Shown: in pieces, positions 39,836 to 54,218 of the stretch
Layout of the letters: every line of letters begins with the position of its first letter
Position numbering within the stretch: position 1 is the first letter of the stretch
NCBI RefSeq assembly: GCF_018613065.1
Contig: NZ_JAGGQW010000028.1
Coordinates: forward strand, 8,126-72,125
Origin: Bacillus sp. ISL-7
Lineage (GTDB): Bacteria; Bacillota; Bacilli; Bacillales_B; DSM-18226
DNA: 64,000 nt
Reading direction: 5' to 3'
The notes under the pieces: model-generated
Told to the model about the DNA's origin: nothing
The model's database searches: none
The model's input: only the letters and a program-made list of their open reading frames with translations
Made by a program: the position numbers and the translations under genes

Positions 39836-39953
39836 AACTAAGGGTGTAAATGATAGGGTTTTCATGTAAATAAATCTATCTAAAGATAGTATTTAGGTTA
39901 TGGATTTTACCATTTGCCCGATTGACATTCTCTCAGAGTGAGGATGTGTTATA

Positions 39954-40178
39954 ATGCGTAAAAACAACCGCAACCCATTACAAGCTATGGCTTTAATGTC
40001 CGCAATCGTCTCCCAATTAGTAGGTTCCATTCTAATAGGTATTTTCTCAGGCAGATGGCTGGATCAGCATTGGGGTACCGAACCAATTTTCTTAATAATC
40101 GGACTGCTTATAGGTCTTGGAGCGGGTACCTATTCCATGCTTCTTTCAATCCGCCATTTCTATTCAGGAGATAAATAA
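39954..40178 (+). CDS. atpZ: AtpZ/AtpI-family small membrane protein
   Basis: A 74-residue protein with two membrane helices (about 12-34 and 44-66) joined by GRWLDQHWGTEPIF, typical of the AtpZ family encoded just before atpI in several Bacilli. It is thought to help c-ring assembly or Mg2+ handling with AtpI, which is not settled. It is followed after 2 nt by atpI. The ribosome site (GAGGATG) is weak. Confidence 0.75.
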   Translation: MRKNNRNPLQAMALMSAIVSQLVGSILIGIFSGRWLDQHWGTEPIFLIIGLLIGLGAGTYSMLLSIRHFYSGDK

Positions 40179-40180
40179 CT

Positions 40181-40555
40181 ATGCCAGATTTCAGAGTAAT
40201 GTTCAACAGGCAGCGCAAATGGATTTTTTACTTGTTGTCCATTTATGTTCTAGGCTGGGGCTTCACCTCGTACCAAACCATATTTCTAGGGCTGATTCTT
40301 GGGACATGCTTTAGTTATCTAAATCTTTGGATACTAGTTAGAAAGACGGAAAGCTTTGATAAAAAGGTAACAGAGGGCAAAAAGCCCAAGTCCTTAGGTT
40401 CACTTTCGAGGATGGCTGTGGCGGGAATTGCTGCGTTAATCGCATTAAGATACCCAGAGCAATTCGATATGATTAGTTTAGTGATAGGATTAATGACATC
40501 CTATATTGTCATTATGATAGATTATTTTTACCATGCATTGCATGTACATAAATGA
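40181..40555 (+). CDS. atpI: ATP synthase subunit I (assembly factor)
   Basis: A 124-residue protein with four membrane helices, the usual first named gene of Bacillus atp operons (about 127 residues in B. subtilis). It acts as a chaperone for c-ring assembly. AGGAGATAA in the end of the preceding gene serves as ribosome site for the ATG at 40181. Confidence 0.85.
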   Translation: MPDFRVMFNRQRKWIFYLLSIYVLGWGFTSYQTIFLGLILGTCFSYLNLWILVRKTESFDKKVTEGKKPKSLGSLSRMAVAGIAALIALRYPEQFDMISLVIGLMTSYIVIMIDYFYHALHVHK

Positions 40556-40571
40556 AGCGGAAGCGAGGTGA

Positions 40572-41291
<720 letters not shown>

Positions 41292-41335
41292 TAATACACC
41301 GTTCATTTTTATGAACAAAATAAAAAATTAATTGA

Positions 41336-41590
<255 letters not shown>

Positions 41591-41662
41591 TAGTAGAAAA
41601 ATTCCAGATGGCGATGATCAACAAATCCTCGCCATTCATTTATGTGTTTTTGCTATCGTTAA

Positions 41663-44287
<2,625 letters not shown>

Positions 44288-44291
44288 TAGG

Positions 44292-44355
44292 GTCTGACAT
44301 TTAGAACGGTGAGAGTGTGCGGCCCCGTGAGGCGTGCCGCACGTCCTTGCCAGAC
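44292..44355 (+). other. Stem-loop in the atpA-atpG gap
   Basis: GTGCGGC (44317-44323) and GCCGCAC (44336-44342) form a perfect stem; outer GTCTGACA/TGCCAGAC can close around it. There is no T run, so it is more likely an RNA stability or processing element than a terminator. Confidence 0.5.
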
Positions 44356-44377
44356 ATTCTTTGAAAAAGGGTGGTGA

Positions 44378-45241
<864 letters not shown>

Positions 45242-45260
45242 AACCTTTATTTTAAAAATG

Positions 45261-45341
45261 AACCCGATGTAGCGGGTTTGACTAGATTTTGAGCAGGGAA
45301 CGCTAGGTCCGTTCCCACTCATTTTGTTCATTATAGAACAA
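45261..45341 (+). other. Three stem-loops in the atpG-atpD gap
   Basis: AACCCG-ATGTAG-CGGGTT (45261-45278), GGGAACG-N7-CGTTCCC (45296-45316) and TTGTTC-ATTATA-GAACAA (45324-45341) stand in series in the 180-nt gap. None has a proper T tail. They may set relative subunit yields by RNA processing. Confidence 0.5.
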
Positions 45342-45409
45342 GACGCGTGACCACAATGAGTTCATTTTCATAACAATGCTTGTGGTGGTTTCTGCGAGAG
45401 AGTAAGTAA

Positions 45410-46843
<1,434 letters not shown>

Positions 46844-46861
46844 ACAGAGCCTGGAGGGTAA

Positions 46862-47272
<411 letters not shown>

Positions 47273-47287
47273 TTTTTTTGAAAAAAG

Positions 47288-47330
47288 TAAAACCCCTCTG
47301 GCGGCTAAATGCTGCTGGAGGGGTTTTTTG
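47288..47330 (+). terminator. atp operon terminator
   Basis: AAAACCCCTC pairs with GAGGGGTTTT around a GGCGG.../...CTG inner loop, with six T. Confidence 0.9.
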
Positions 47331-47410
47331 TGGTTTTTGGGTGTTTATGTAGCTATGGTTGTGGTGTGGAGGGAGGGGGATTTTAGCGTATTCATGATGG
47401 GAAGAAGGGT

Positions 47411-47755
47411 ACCTAGCCAGTCTTGCGACTGGCTTTTTGGGTTGGTTTGAGGGTTTATTGGGGGATGGACAGTAAATTAGGAAAAGTGGACAGTAAATAT
47501 CAGGATTTATTAAAAGAGGTATCTGGAAATGTTAAAGAGGGAGCAGCTCGTTCTTTTATTTGAGGAAATTAGATACCTAGCCAGTCTTGCGACTGGCTTT
47601 TTGGGTTGGTGGCGGTATTTAAGTTGTCCTTCGGGTAATTAAATGGGATTGGTTTTATTAAAGATGGTAATTTTAAAGAGTTTCGGGGTTGGAATTAGGT
47701 GGTCCGCTAGATATGGGAATAAAAGTTACCTAGCCAGTCTCCCGACTGGCTATTA
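47411..47755. repeat. Three copies of a TAGCCAGTC hairpin after the atp operon
   Basis: ACCTAGCCAGTC-TTGC-GACTGGCT starts at 47411 and 47575, and ACCTAGCCAGTC-TCCC-GACTGGCT at 47728. The first two continue TTTTTGGGTTGGT and look like terminators; the third ends ATTAAAT. They are spaced about 155-165 nt apart; the sequence between copies is not similar. No convincing gene lies in 47273-48439, although a 32-codon frame opens at about 47465. Confidence 0.85.
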
Positions 47756-47996
47756 AATCTGGAGCTAATTCCGGAATAAAGCATGAAAAGTTTGGGTGTG
47801 AATATGATTGTAGAGGGGACATGTTTACATTAATGTGAGGTTGAGTTTTGTTTAGTTTGTTTATTACTTTTTTAGAAAAATATAAGTTTGTCTAAAAAAA
47901 GAGATATTCGATGTATTTTTAATGACAAAACTCACTGACATTATACACATTTTGTTGTTAAATAGAGGTTGTTGTCGAATTATTCGGTAGGTTATT

Positions 47997-48012
47997 GGGT
48001 TCTTGCGAACCC
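47997..48012. other. GGGTTC-TTGC-GAACCC hairpin
   Basis: A perfect 6-bp stem with the same TTGC loop as the first two hairpins above. A related inverted piece, GGGTTCGCTCTTGCG, lies at 48085-48099, so alternative pairing over about 100 nt is possible. Confidence 0.55.
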
Positions 48013-48164
48013 TTTATGCACGTCATCTTCCGCTAACGCTCCAGATCACGTGAGCTAAAGCAAGTCCTTTTAATCTAGTGTGGCGGGTTCGCTCTTGCGT
48101 CATCTCTGAAGTAATTCAGGATGTGTTTCTGTGAGATCACGCAAACGCTCAGGGGAGGGGACTT

Positions 48165-48362
48165 CATGTCGACGACTTAGTTCAGGTGTAAATTGTAATT
48201 CTACCCTCCGGATGCTAGCGCATCCTGCGCTTCAGCTATCGCTGAAGCTTGCAAAATTCCTGATTGAAAGTCTCTTTTGAGAGCGAGCTCTCAAGAGCCT
48301 TTTAATCAGGAATTTCTCGGCGGATAGAATTCCAATTATTATGAATTCGGCTTGTCGACATG
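48165..48362. ncRNA. Nested cloverleaf-like structured element before nuoA
   Basis: Outer arms CATGTCGAC (48165-48173) and GTCGACATG (48354-48362) enclose arms AATTCTACCCTCCG (48197-48210) and CGGCGGATAGAATT (48318-48331, two mismatches). Inside are three perfect hairpins: GATGC-TAGC-GCATC (48211-48224), GCTTCAGC-TATC-GCTGAAGC (48229-48248) and AAATTCCTGATT (48254-48265) with AATCAGGAATTT (48304-48315). The right outer arm overlaps the nuo -35 box. It could be a structured RNA ending before nuo, a regulatory DNA fold, or a palindromic element remnant; the ncRNA type is tentative. Confidence 0.45.
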
Positions 48363-48383
48363 GGTTTGTAACAATGCTATAAT
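48355..48383 (+). promoter_or_regulatory. nuo operon promoter
   Basis: TCGACA (48355-48360, one off TTGACA) and a perfect TATAAT (48378-48383) with 17 nt between, 57 nt before nuoA. Direct repeats ATGAATTCGG at 48341 and 48382 bracket it. Confidence 0.6.
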
Positions 48384-48439
48384 GAATTCGGTTACAATAT
48401 TCATTAGTATGAAAATTTACAACATTGGAGGGGATAGAC

Positions 48440-48814
48440 ATGGAACTTCTAAATGTATATCAGAATAATTATCTGATCGTCTTTGCGTTTCTATGTCTTG
48501 GGGTGCTGCTGCCTGTGGTGGCTTTATATTTAGGTAAGCTTCTGCGTCCGCATAAACCGAGCGAAGCGAAGTATACCACATATGAGAGCGGTATTGAGCC
48601 TTTTCACGATTCCCGTGTACAGTTCAATGTCCGCTATTATATTTTTGCCCTGATGTTTGTTATTTTTGATGTAGAAACCGTGTTTTTATATCCATGGGCG
48701 GTGGCTTATGATAAACTGGGGATTTTTGCACTAATCGAGATGTTGATTTTCGTTATTATGTTATTAATTGGCCTTGTGTATGCCTGGAAAAAGAAGGTGC
48801 TACGATGGAATTAA
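48440..48814 (+). CDS. nuoA: NADH-quinone oxidoreductase subunit A
   Basis: A 124-residue three-helix membrane subunit of complex [13 protein letters not shown] and [26 protein letters not shown] are the family hallmarks. GGAGGGGATAG precedes the ATG at 48440; an upstream TTG at 48425 overlaps that site. It overlaps nuoB by 10 nt. Confidence 0.96.
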   Translation: MELLNVYQNNYLIVFAFLCLGVLLPVVALYLGKLLRPHKPSEAKYTTYESGIEPFHDSRVQFNVRYYIFALMFVIFDVETVFLYPWAVAYDKLGIFALIEMLIFVIMLLIGLVYAWKKKVLRWN

Positions 48815-49317
48815 AACTAGATGGCATTTCACAACAAGAAATGTCCGAGTTACAGAGAAATGTATTTATGACTACGCTAGAGCAAATTAAAGCTTGGGCT
48901 CGAAGCAGTTCGATCTACCCGGTGACATTTGGTCTGGCTTGTTGTGCGATTGAGATGATGGGTGTAGGCGGAGCGAATTATGATTTGGATCGTTCGGGTT
49001 CCTTTTTCCGTACGTCACCACGCCAGTCGGATTGTATGATTGTGTCTGGAACGGTGACGAAGAAGATGGCACCAATTTTACGAAGATTATATGACCAAAT
49101 GCCTGAACCGAAATGGGTCATTGCGATGGGTTCTTGTGCGACAGCAGGTGGGCCGTATGTAAAGTCTTATTCCGTCGTTAAAGGAGTCGATCAAATCGTT
49201 CCTGTCGATGTGTATATACCTGGATGCCCTCCAAACCCAGCCGCTTTAATTTATGGAATCAATAAATTAAAGGAAAAGATTCGCTATGAGGCGAAGACTG
49301 GGAAGAAGGTGATCTAA
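48805..49317 (+). CDS. nuoB: NADH-quinone oxidoreductase subunit B
   Basis: A 170-residue subunit holding cluster N2 next to the quinone site. Ligands C46-C47 ([10 protein letters not shown]), C111 (MGSCATAGG) and C141 (PGCPPNP) are all present. It starts inside the nuoA 3' end. Confidence 0.97.
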   Translation: MELKLDGISQQEMSELQRNVFMTTLEQIKAWARSSSIYPVTFGLACCAIEMMGVGGANYDLDRSGSFFRTSPRQSDCMIVSGTVTKKMAPILRRLYDQMPEPKWVIAMGSCATAGGPYVKSYSVVKGVDQIVPVDVYIPGCPPNPAALIYGINKLKEKIRYEAKTGKKVI

Positions 49318-49320
49318 CCG

Positions 49321-50532
49321 ATGAGTGGGGATAAAGATCTTGATCAGTTAAAAAAGGAAGCCGTTGAAAAGGCCAAAGCGGCAGCGGCGGCGAAACGGGC
49401 GGCGAAGGCCGCAGGGGAAGCCTCACCAACTCCGAAGCAGGAGGAAAAACCGGCGGAACCAGTTAAGGCCGAAGCATCCGAGCCAGTAACAGCACCGGCA
49501 AATGACGGCGACGATCTAGCGAAGAAAAAGGCAGCGGCGGTAGCTAAAGCGAAGGCGGCAGCAGCAGCAAAGCGAAAAGCGATGGAGCTTGCTGGCGGTA
49601 CAGCCCCAGCCGAGGAATCTGCGCCAGCTGATACGCCGGCACGACCAGCGGCTGAAACTTCTGCTTCAGACGACAGTGACGATTTAGCAAAGAAAAAGGC
49701 AGCAGCGGTAGCGAAAGCGAAAGCGGCGGCAGCAGCGAAGAAAAAAGCGATGGAACTAGCTGGCGGAGCGGCCCCAGCAGCTGAATCCGAGGCAGGCGAT
49801 AACGTCCCAGCCGGAGACGATGCAAAGGCAAAAGCAGTGGCGGCAGCAAAGGCAAAGGCAGCAGCGGCGGCAAAAGCTAAAGCGGCAGGAGCAGGAACCG
49901 ACTCAGTCGCACCAGCAGGCGGCGATGACGAAAAAGCAAAAGCGATTGCGGCGGCTAAAGCCAAGGCAAAAGCAGCGGCAGCAGCCAAGGCGAAAGCGGC
50001 AGCGGGCGGAAAAGTCGACGAGACAGCTGCTCCAGCAGCCGAAACGAAGCCATCACCAAACCAGCCATACCTCGATAAGTATGTGAAGGTAATTACCGAA
50101 CATCTGGGACCAGATGTTTTAGCAGATTCTTATATTAATAAACTATCTAAGGACGTTCCAACCCTCGTGGCGAAGCGTGATACATATTACAAAGTAGCTC
50201 AATTTTTAAAATACAACGAGCTCTTAGGGTTCGATTATTTATCAGAGCTTCATGGGACAGATTTTGAAACACATATGGAAGTTTATGTTCACTTGTACTC
50301 ATACAAAAACCGTCAGCCCGTCGCCCTAAAAGTGAAGATTGACCGCAGCGAACCAACAATCGAGTCCTTGCAGCCGCTTTGGGCAGGCGCAGAATGGCCT
50401 GAATGTGAAGCCTATGATTTACTAGGAATCAAGTTTCCAGGACATCCAGACTTACGGCGCATCTTGCTGGGCGAAGAATGGGTTGGCCATCCACTGCGAA
50501 AAGATTACGAGCCGTACGACGTGGAGGTGTAA
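49321..50532 (+). CDS. nuoC: NADH-quinone oxidoreductase subunit C with a long Ala/Lys-rich N-terminal extension
   Basis: A 403-residue protein. The conserved NuoC domain is the C-terminal 160 or so residues, ending AEWPECEAYDLLGIKFPGHP, then LRKDYEPYDVEV. Residues 1-240 are low-complexity Ala/Lys repeats: blocks such as DDLAKKKAAAVAKAKAAAAA recur four or five times, separated by Pro/Ala/Glu spacers. The extension resembles histone H1-like or HU-tail sequences and is probably a helical, highly basic and flexible arm. Extended NuoC proteins occur in other Bacilli, with no role known to me. AAGAAGGTGAT precedes the ATG. Confidence 0.93.
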   Translation: MSGDKDLDQLKKEAVEKAKAAAAAKRAAKAAGEASPTPKQEEKPAEPVKAEASEPVTAPANDGDDLAKKKAAAVAKAKAAAAAKRKAMELAGGTAPAEESAPADTPARPAAETSASDDSDDLAKKKAAAVAKAKAAAAAKKKAMELAGGAAPAAESEAGDNVPAGDDAKAKAVAAAKAKAAAAAKAKAAGAGTDSVAPAGGDDEKAKAIAAAKAKAKAAAAAKAKAAAGGKVDETAAPAAETKPSPNQPYLDKYVKVITEHLGPDVLADSYINKLSKDVPTLVAKRDTYYKVAQFLKYNELLGFDYLSELHGTDFETHMEVYVHLYSYKNRQPVALKVKIDRSEPTIESLQPLWAGAEWPECEAYDLLGIKFPGHPDLRRILLGEEWVGHPLRKDYEPYDVEV

Positions 50533-50535
50533 CCA

Positions 50536-51636
50536 ATGATCAGAACAGAAGAAATGATATTAAACGTCGGTCCTCAGCATCCAAGTACGCACGGAGTGTT
50601 CCGGCTGGTTGTTAAAATTGATGGGGAAATCATCACTGAAGCGAAACCTGTCATCGGGTACTTACACCGCGGGACAGAAAAATTAGCAGAAGACCTGCAA
50701 TATACGCAAATTATTCCTTACACCGACCGAATGGACTATTTGTCCTCGATGACCAATAACTACATCCTCTGTCATGCCGTTGAGACCATGATGGGGATTG
50801 AAATTCCTGAACGAGCTGATTTCTTACGTGTGATTGCGATGGAATTGAACCGGATTGCCAGCCACCTTGTCGCCTGGGGTACGTATATCCTTGACTTAGG
50901 TGCAACAAGTCCGTTCATCTACGCTTTCCGTGACCGCGAAATGATTATCAATATGCTCAACGAATTATCGGGGGCCCGCTTGACCTTCAACTATATGCGC
51001 GTTGGCGGCGTGAAGTGGGATGCACCTGAAGGCTGGATTGAAAAAGTAGGCAGCTTTGTACCATACCTGCGCGGCCAGCTGAAAGGCTATCACGAGCTTG
51101 TCAGTGGAAATGAAATCTTCCTCGACCGGGTCAAAGGCGTCGGCAAGTATACAAAAGAAGAGGCGCTTCAATATTCACTGAGCGGACCAAACCTGCGCAG
51201 TACGGGCGTGAAATGGGATCTTCGTAAAGATGAGCCTTACTCTGTTTACAACCGTTTTACCTTTGATGTACCAACCTCAGAAGACGGTGATTGCTTAGCT
51301 CGCTACCATTTGCGTTTGGCGGAGATTGAAGAATCCTTGAAAATCCTTGAACAAGCCGTGGAACAATTCCCTGGAGAAGGTCCCATTATGGCGAAAGTGC
51401 CAAAAATCATTAAGGCACCTAAAGGCGAAGCCTTTGTCCGCATTGAATCACCGCGCGGAGAGATTGGCTGCTATATTTACAGCGACGGCAAAAAAGAGCC
51501 ATACCGCTTAAAGTTTAGAAGACCATCCTTCTATAACCTGCAAATTCTCCCGAAACTTTTAAAGGGTGAAAACATTGCAAACATGATTGCTATTTTAGGG
51601 GCAGTTGATATTGTCCTTGGGGAGGTTGACGGCTAA
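50536..51636 (+). CDS. nuoD: NADH-quinone oxidoreductase subunit D
   Basis: A 366-residue 49-kDa-type subunit forming the quinone pocket with NuoB. NVGPQHPSTHGVFRLV near the N-terminus and GYLHRGTEKLAE are hallmarks; the C-terminus LGAVDIVLGEVDG lacks the Ni-binding cysteines of hydrogenases, as expected. GTGGAGGTG precedes the ATG. The stop overlaps the nuoH start. Confidence 0.97.
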   Translation: MIRTEEMILNVGPQHPSTHGVFRLVVKIDGEIITEAKPVIGYLHRGTEKLAEDLQYTQIIPYTDRMDYLSSMTNNYILCHAVETMMGIEIPERADFLRVIAMELNRIASHLVAWGTYILDLGATSPFIYAFRDREMIINMLNELSGARLTFNYMRVGGVKWDAPEGWIEKVGSFVPYLRGQLKGYHELVSGNEIFLDRVKGVGKYTKEEALQYSLSGPNLRSTGVKWDLRKDEPYSVYNRFTFDVPTSEDGDCLARYHLRLAEIEESLKILEQAVEQFPGEGPIMAKVPKIIKAPKGEAFVRIESPRGEIGCYIYSDGKKEPYRLKFRRPSFYNLQILPKLLKGENIANMIAILGAVDIVLGEVDG

Positions 51637-52640
51637 TGATAGAAGAATTGCTCCAGTCAAGTCCGGGTTGGGCTAACTTTGGAATTTTCTTTTTACTCGG
51701 CGCTGTCTTGCTTTTAATCGTATTAGGATTTGTTACCTACGGAATTTTAGCAGAGCGGAAAGTCTTAGGCTACATGCAGCTGCGCCATGGTCCAAACCAG
51801 GTCGGCGGTAAATGGGGACTATTACAAACCGTCGCAGACGTCCTCAAGCTGTTACTAAAAGAGGACATCATTCCAAAGGCAGCCGACAAGCCATTATTTA
51901 TCATTGCACCAGTCATTGCCTTCGCGCCATCCTTTATGGTCCTGGCGACGATGCCGTTCACAGACGCCTTTCAGTTTGCTGACATCGGTGTCGGATTACT
52001 CTATTATATTGCTGTTAGCGGATTAACCACCTTTGGCATGCTCCTTGGCGGCTGGGCATCAAATAACAAGTACGCCCTCTTAGGAGGAATGCGTGCATCA
52101 GCCCAAATGATTTCCTACGAAATCCCGTTAGTCATGTCCGTCCTAGGCGTCATCCTTTTATCAGGAAGTTTAAACCTAAATGATATCGTCGAAGCACAAA
52201 AACATGGCTGGTTCGTACTCTTACAGCCAATCGGCTTCATTGTCTTTTTCATTGCATCAATCGCCGAATTAAACCGGACACCATTTGACCTGCCGGAATC
52301 GGAAAATGAACTAGTCGCTGGATACCACGTAGAATATTCCGGATTCCGCTGGGCCTTCTTTATGCTCGCTGAATATGTGTACTTATTCGCAATGTCCGCA
52401 CTCATTACCGTCGTCTTCCTTGGCGGATGGCTGGCACCAATCAGCTTCCTGGACTTCATCCCAGGTGCCGTCTGGTTCGCACTCAAATTCAGCGTCGTCG
52501 TCTTTGTCTACATCTGGCTGCGGGCCACACTACCACGTTTCCGCGCCGACAAACTCATGGAATTTGGCTGGAAAGTACTATTGCCAATCGCACTAGCAAA
52601 CATATTTTTAACAGCCTTAGTTAAATCGTTATTCTTTTAA
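51636..52640 (+). CDS. nuoH: NADH-quinone oxidoreductase subunit H
   Basis: A 334-residue membrane subunit with about eight helices joining the quinone site to the proton pumps. ERKVLGYMQLRHGPNQVGGKWG and SIAELNRTPFDLPESENELVAGYHVEYS are intact. It is followed by a repeat remnant before nuoI. Confidence 0.97.
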   Translation: MIEELLQSSPGWANFGIFFLLGAVLLLIVLGFVTYGILAERKVLGYMQLRHGPNQVGGKWGLLQTVADVLKLLLKEDIIPKAADKPLFIIAPVIAFAPSFMVLATMPFTDAFQFADIGVGLLYYIAVSGLTTFGMLLGGWASNNKYALLGGMRASAQMISYEIPLVMSVLGVILLSGSLNLNDIVEAQKHGWFVLLQPIGFIVFFIASIAELNRTPFDLPESENELVAGYHVEYSGFRWAFFMLAEYVYLFAMSALITVVFLGGWLAPISFLDFIPGAVWFALKFSVVVFVYIWLRATLPRFRADKLMEFGWKVLLPIALANIFLTALVKSLFF

Positions 52641-52644
52641 AAAA

Positions 52645-52722
52645 GCTGTGTTTAAAGGTCAGTATTGATTTTTATAACCAAGTTGATTGAAGCGCAAATC
52701 AACAGCCAAGTTTAACACAACG
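52645..52722. repeat. Core-deleted copy of the GTTGATTGGAGTGG element, between nuoH and nuoI
   Basis: GTTGATT-GAAGCGC-AAATCAAC (52682-52703), followed by AGCCAAGTTTAAC and flanked by TGTGTTTAAA and TTTAACACA, matches both ends of the intact element at 9468-9666, but about 100 nt of the GC-rich core is gone. Confidence 0.7.
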
Positions 52723-52766
52723 TAAATAAAGGAAACCATCTTTAAAATGTAAAAGGGGTGAAAAAC

Positions 52767-53186
52767 GTGCTTGGATTAGCAAAAGGCTTGAAATATACCC
52801 TAAAAAACTTGACCAAAGAAAAGGTTACGTATGATTATCCTAACAAGCCGCTTCCACTGCCAGACCGGTTCCGCGGTATTCAAAAGTTTTATCCGGAAAA
52901 ATGTATTGTTTGTAATCAGTGCATGAACATCTGTCCGACGGATTGTATTAATTTAACGGGTAAAAAGCATCCGGACCCAACGAAAAAAGGGAAAATCATT
53001 GATACCTATGATATTAACTTTGAAATTTGCATCCTTTGTGACTTATGTACGGAGGTATGCCCGACCGAAGCGATTATCATGACCAATAACTTCGAGCTCG
53101 CTGAATACAGCCGTGACATGTTATTTAAAAACCTAGAATGGTTAGATGAAAACGATGAAAACATACGGCAGGTGAATAAACCATGA
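52767..53186 (+). CDS. nuoI: NADH-quinone oxidoreductase subunit I
   Basis: A 139-residue ferredoxin-like subunit with two 4Fe-4S clusters: C46-x2-C49-x2-C52-x3-C56 and C88-x2-C91-x2-C94-x3-C98 (N6a/N6b). The GTG at 52767 is 8 nt after AAAAGGGG; an upstream GTG at 52758 overlaps that site. It overlaps nuoJ by ATGA. Confidence 0.95.
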   Translation: MLGLAKGLKYTLKNLTKEKVTYDYPNKPLPLPDRFRGIQKFYPEKCIVCNQCMNICPTDCINLTGKKHPDPTKKGKIIDTYDINFEICILCDLCTEVCPTEAIIMTNNFELAEYSRDMLFKNLEWLDENDENIRQVNKP

Positions 53187-53701
53187 CCTTTTCGGGCGAA
53201 TTCCTCGCTTTTATGGGACTCGCACTTGTCGCCATTATTGGCGGTGTGCTTCTTTTAAACCTTACCAAGGTGGTTCATATGGTCGTTTCACTGATCTTCA
53301 CCTTTGTCGCAATCGCTGGAATTTACGTGCTGCTGTCAGCCGAATTTGTGGCAGCTGTACAAATCTTAATCTATTCAGGTGCGATTACCATCATCATGCT
53401 GTTTGGAATCATGTTAACAAAGCATAATGATGAACATGAACCACAAACCGGCAAATGGAGAAAAATCCTCGTCTTCTTAGGGATTCTCGGCTTTGCATTT
53501 GCTGTTTACATTGGCATTTACAATTTCAATATCGCACAGGTTCCGACCACCTTGCATGAAAACAACACGATGCAAATCGGTAAAGCACTTTACTCAAAAT
53601 ACATCATTCCGTTTGAGTTAACGTCTGTTTTACTACTGGTTGCCCTTGTTGGTTCGATTATCTTAGCGAAAAATGAGAAGAAGGAGGCGGACGACCAATG
53701 A
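53183..53701 (+). CDS. nuoJ: NADH-quinone oxidoreductase subunit J
   Basis: A 172-residue membrane subunit with five helices. [23 protein letters not shown] contains the pi-bulge helix important for coupling. ATGA overlaps at both ends. Confidence 0.95.
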   Translation: MTFSGEFLAFMGLALVAIIGGVLLLNLTKVVHMVVSLIFTFVAIAGIYVLLSAEFVAAVQILIYSGAITIIMLFGIMLTKHNDEHEPQTGKWRKILVFLGILGFAFAVYIGIYNFNIAQVPTTLHENNTMQIGKALYSKYIIPFELTSVLLLVALVGSIILAKNEKKEADDQ

Positions 53702-54012
53702 GTTCTGTTCCCGCTTCAGCCTTCCTGGCACTTGCACTGATCTTGTTTTGCATCGGTTTATACGGTGCACTTACCAAAAGAAACACCGTGATTGTCCTGA
53801 TTTCGATTGAATTAATGCTGAACGCGGTCAATATTAATCTCGTAACCTTCAGCAAATATGGAATGGCGCCGTCCATTACCGGCCAAATCTTCGCCCTGTT
53901 CGCGATCAGCGTCGCAGCAGCCGAAGCAGCTGTCGGTCTAGCCATATTAATCTCACTCTACCGCGCCAAAAAGACCGTCAACATCGACGAAATGGACACA
54001 ATGAAAAACTAA
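53698..54012 (+). CDS. nuoK: NADH-quinone oxidoreductase subunit K
   Basis: A 104-residue, three-helix MnhC-like subunit. The coupling glutamates lie in [16 protein letters not shown] and [17 protein letters not shown]. It is coupled to nuoJ by ATGA. Confidence 0.96.
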   Translation: MSSVPASAFLALALILFCIGLYGALTKRNTVIVLISIELMLNAVNINLVTFSKYGMAPSITGQIFALFAISVAAAEAAVGLAILISLYRAKKTVNIDEMDTMKN

Positions 54013-54021
54013 AAAAAATTG

Positions 54022-54195
54022 GGTGTCAGGCACCACGAAAAGACACTTCGCCATTTTGTCACCCTTGGACGGACACTGCAACTTTGTGTTTGGTTGTCCA
54101 CTGTACGCGGACATTTATGTGGATTTGTCCACGAAGGGTGTCAGGCACCAGATAAAAATAACTTTCGACAAAACTCGGGTGGTGACAGTCACCGC
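54022..54195. repeat. Two GGTGTCAGGCACC units and a hairpin in the nuoK-nuoL gap
   Basis: Direct copies lie at 54022-54034 and 54137-54149, each followed by A-rich text. A near-perfect hairpin, GGGTGGTGACAGTCACCGCCC, lies at about 54177-54197 just before nuoL. The other nuo genes in this stretch mostly overlap, so the 206-nt gap looks inserted. Confidence 0.75.
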
Positions 54196-54218
54196 CCGTG
54201 TCTAAGGGGATAGTGATA

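Noticed and set aside
47465..47563. A 32-codon frame with two VDSK/MDSK starts in the atpC-nuoA gap
   Set aside because: It contains a local TGGACAGTAAAT duplication and has only a G-run before its ATG; too short and unsupported to call.
49344..49988. A 214-codon Ala/Phe-rich minus-strand frame opposite nuoC
   Set aside because: It is explained fully by the GCN/AAA-rich repeats of the NuoC extension read backwards; the composition is unlike any real protein family.
54019..54213. Short plus-strand frames in the nuoK-nuoL gap
   Set aside because: Two overlapping frames of about 60 codons run through dispersed repeat units with no ribosome site; both are by-products of repeat sequence.
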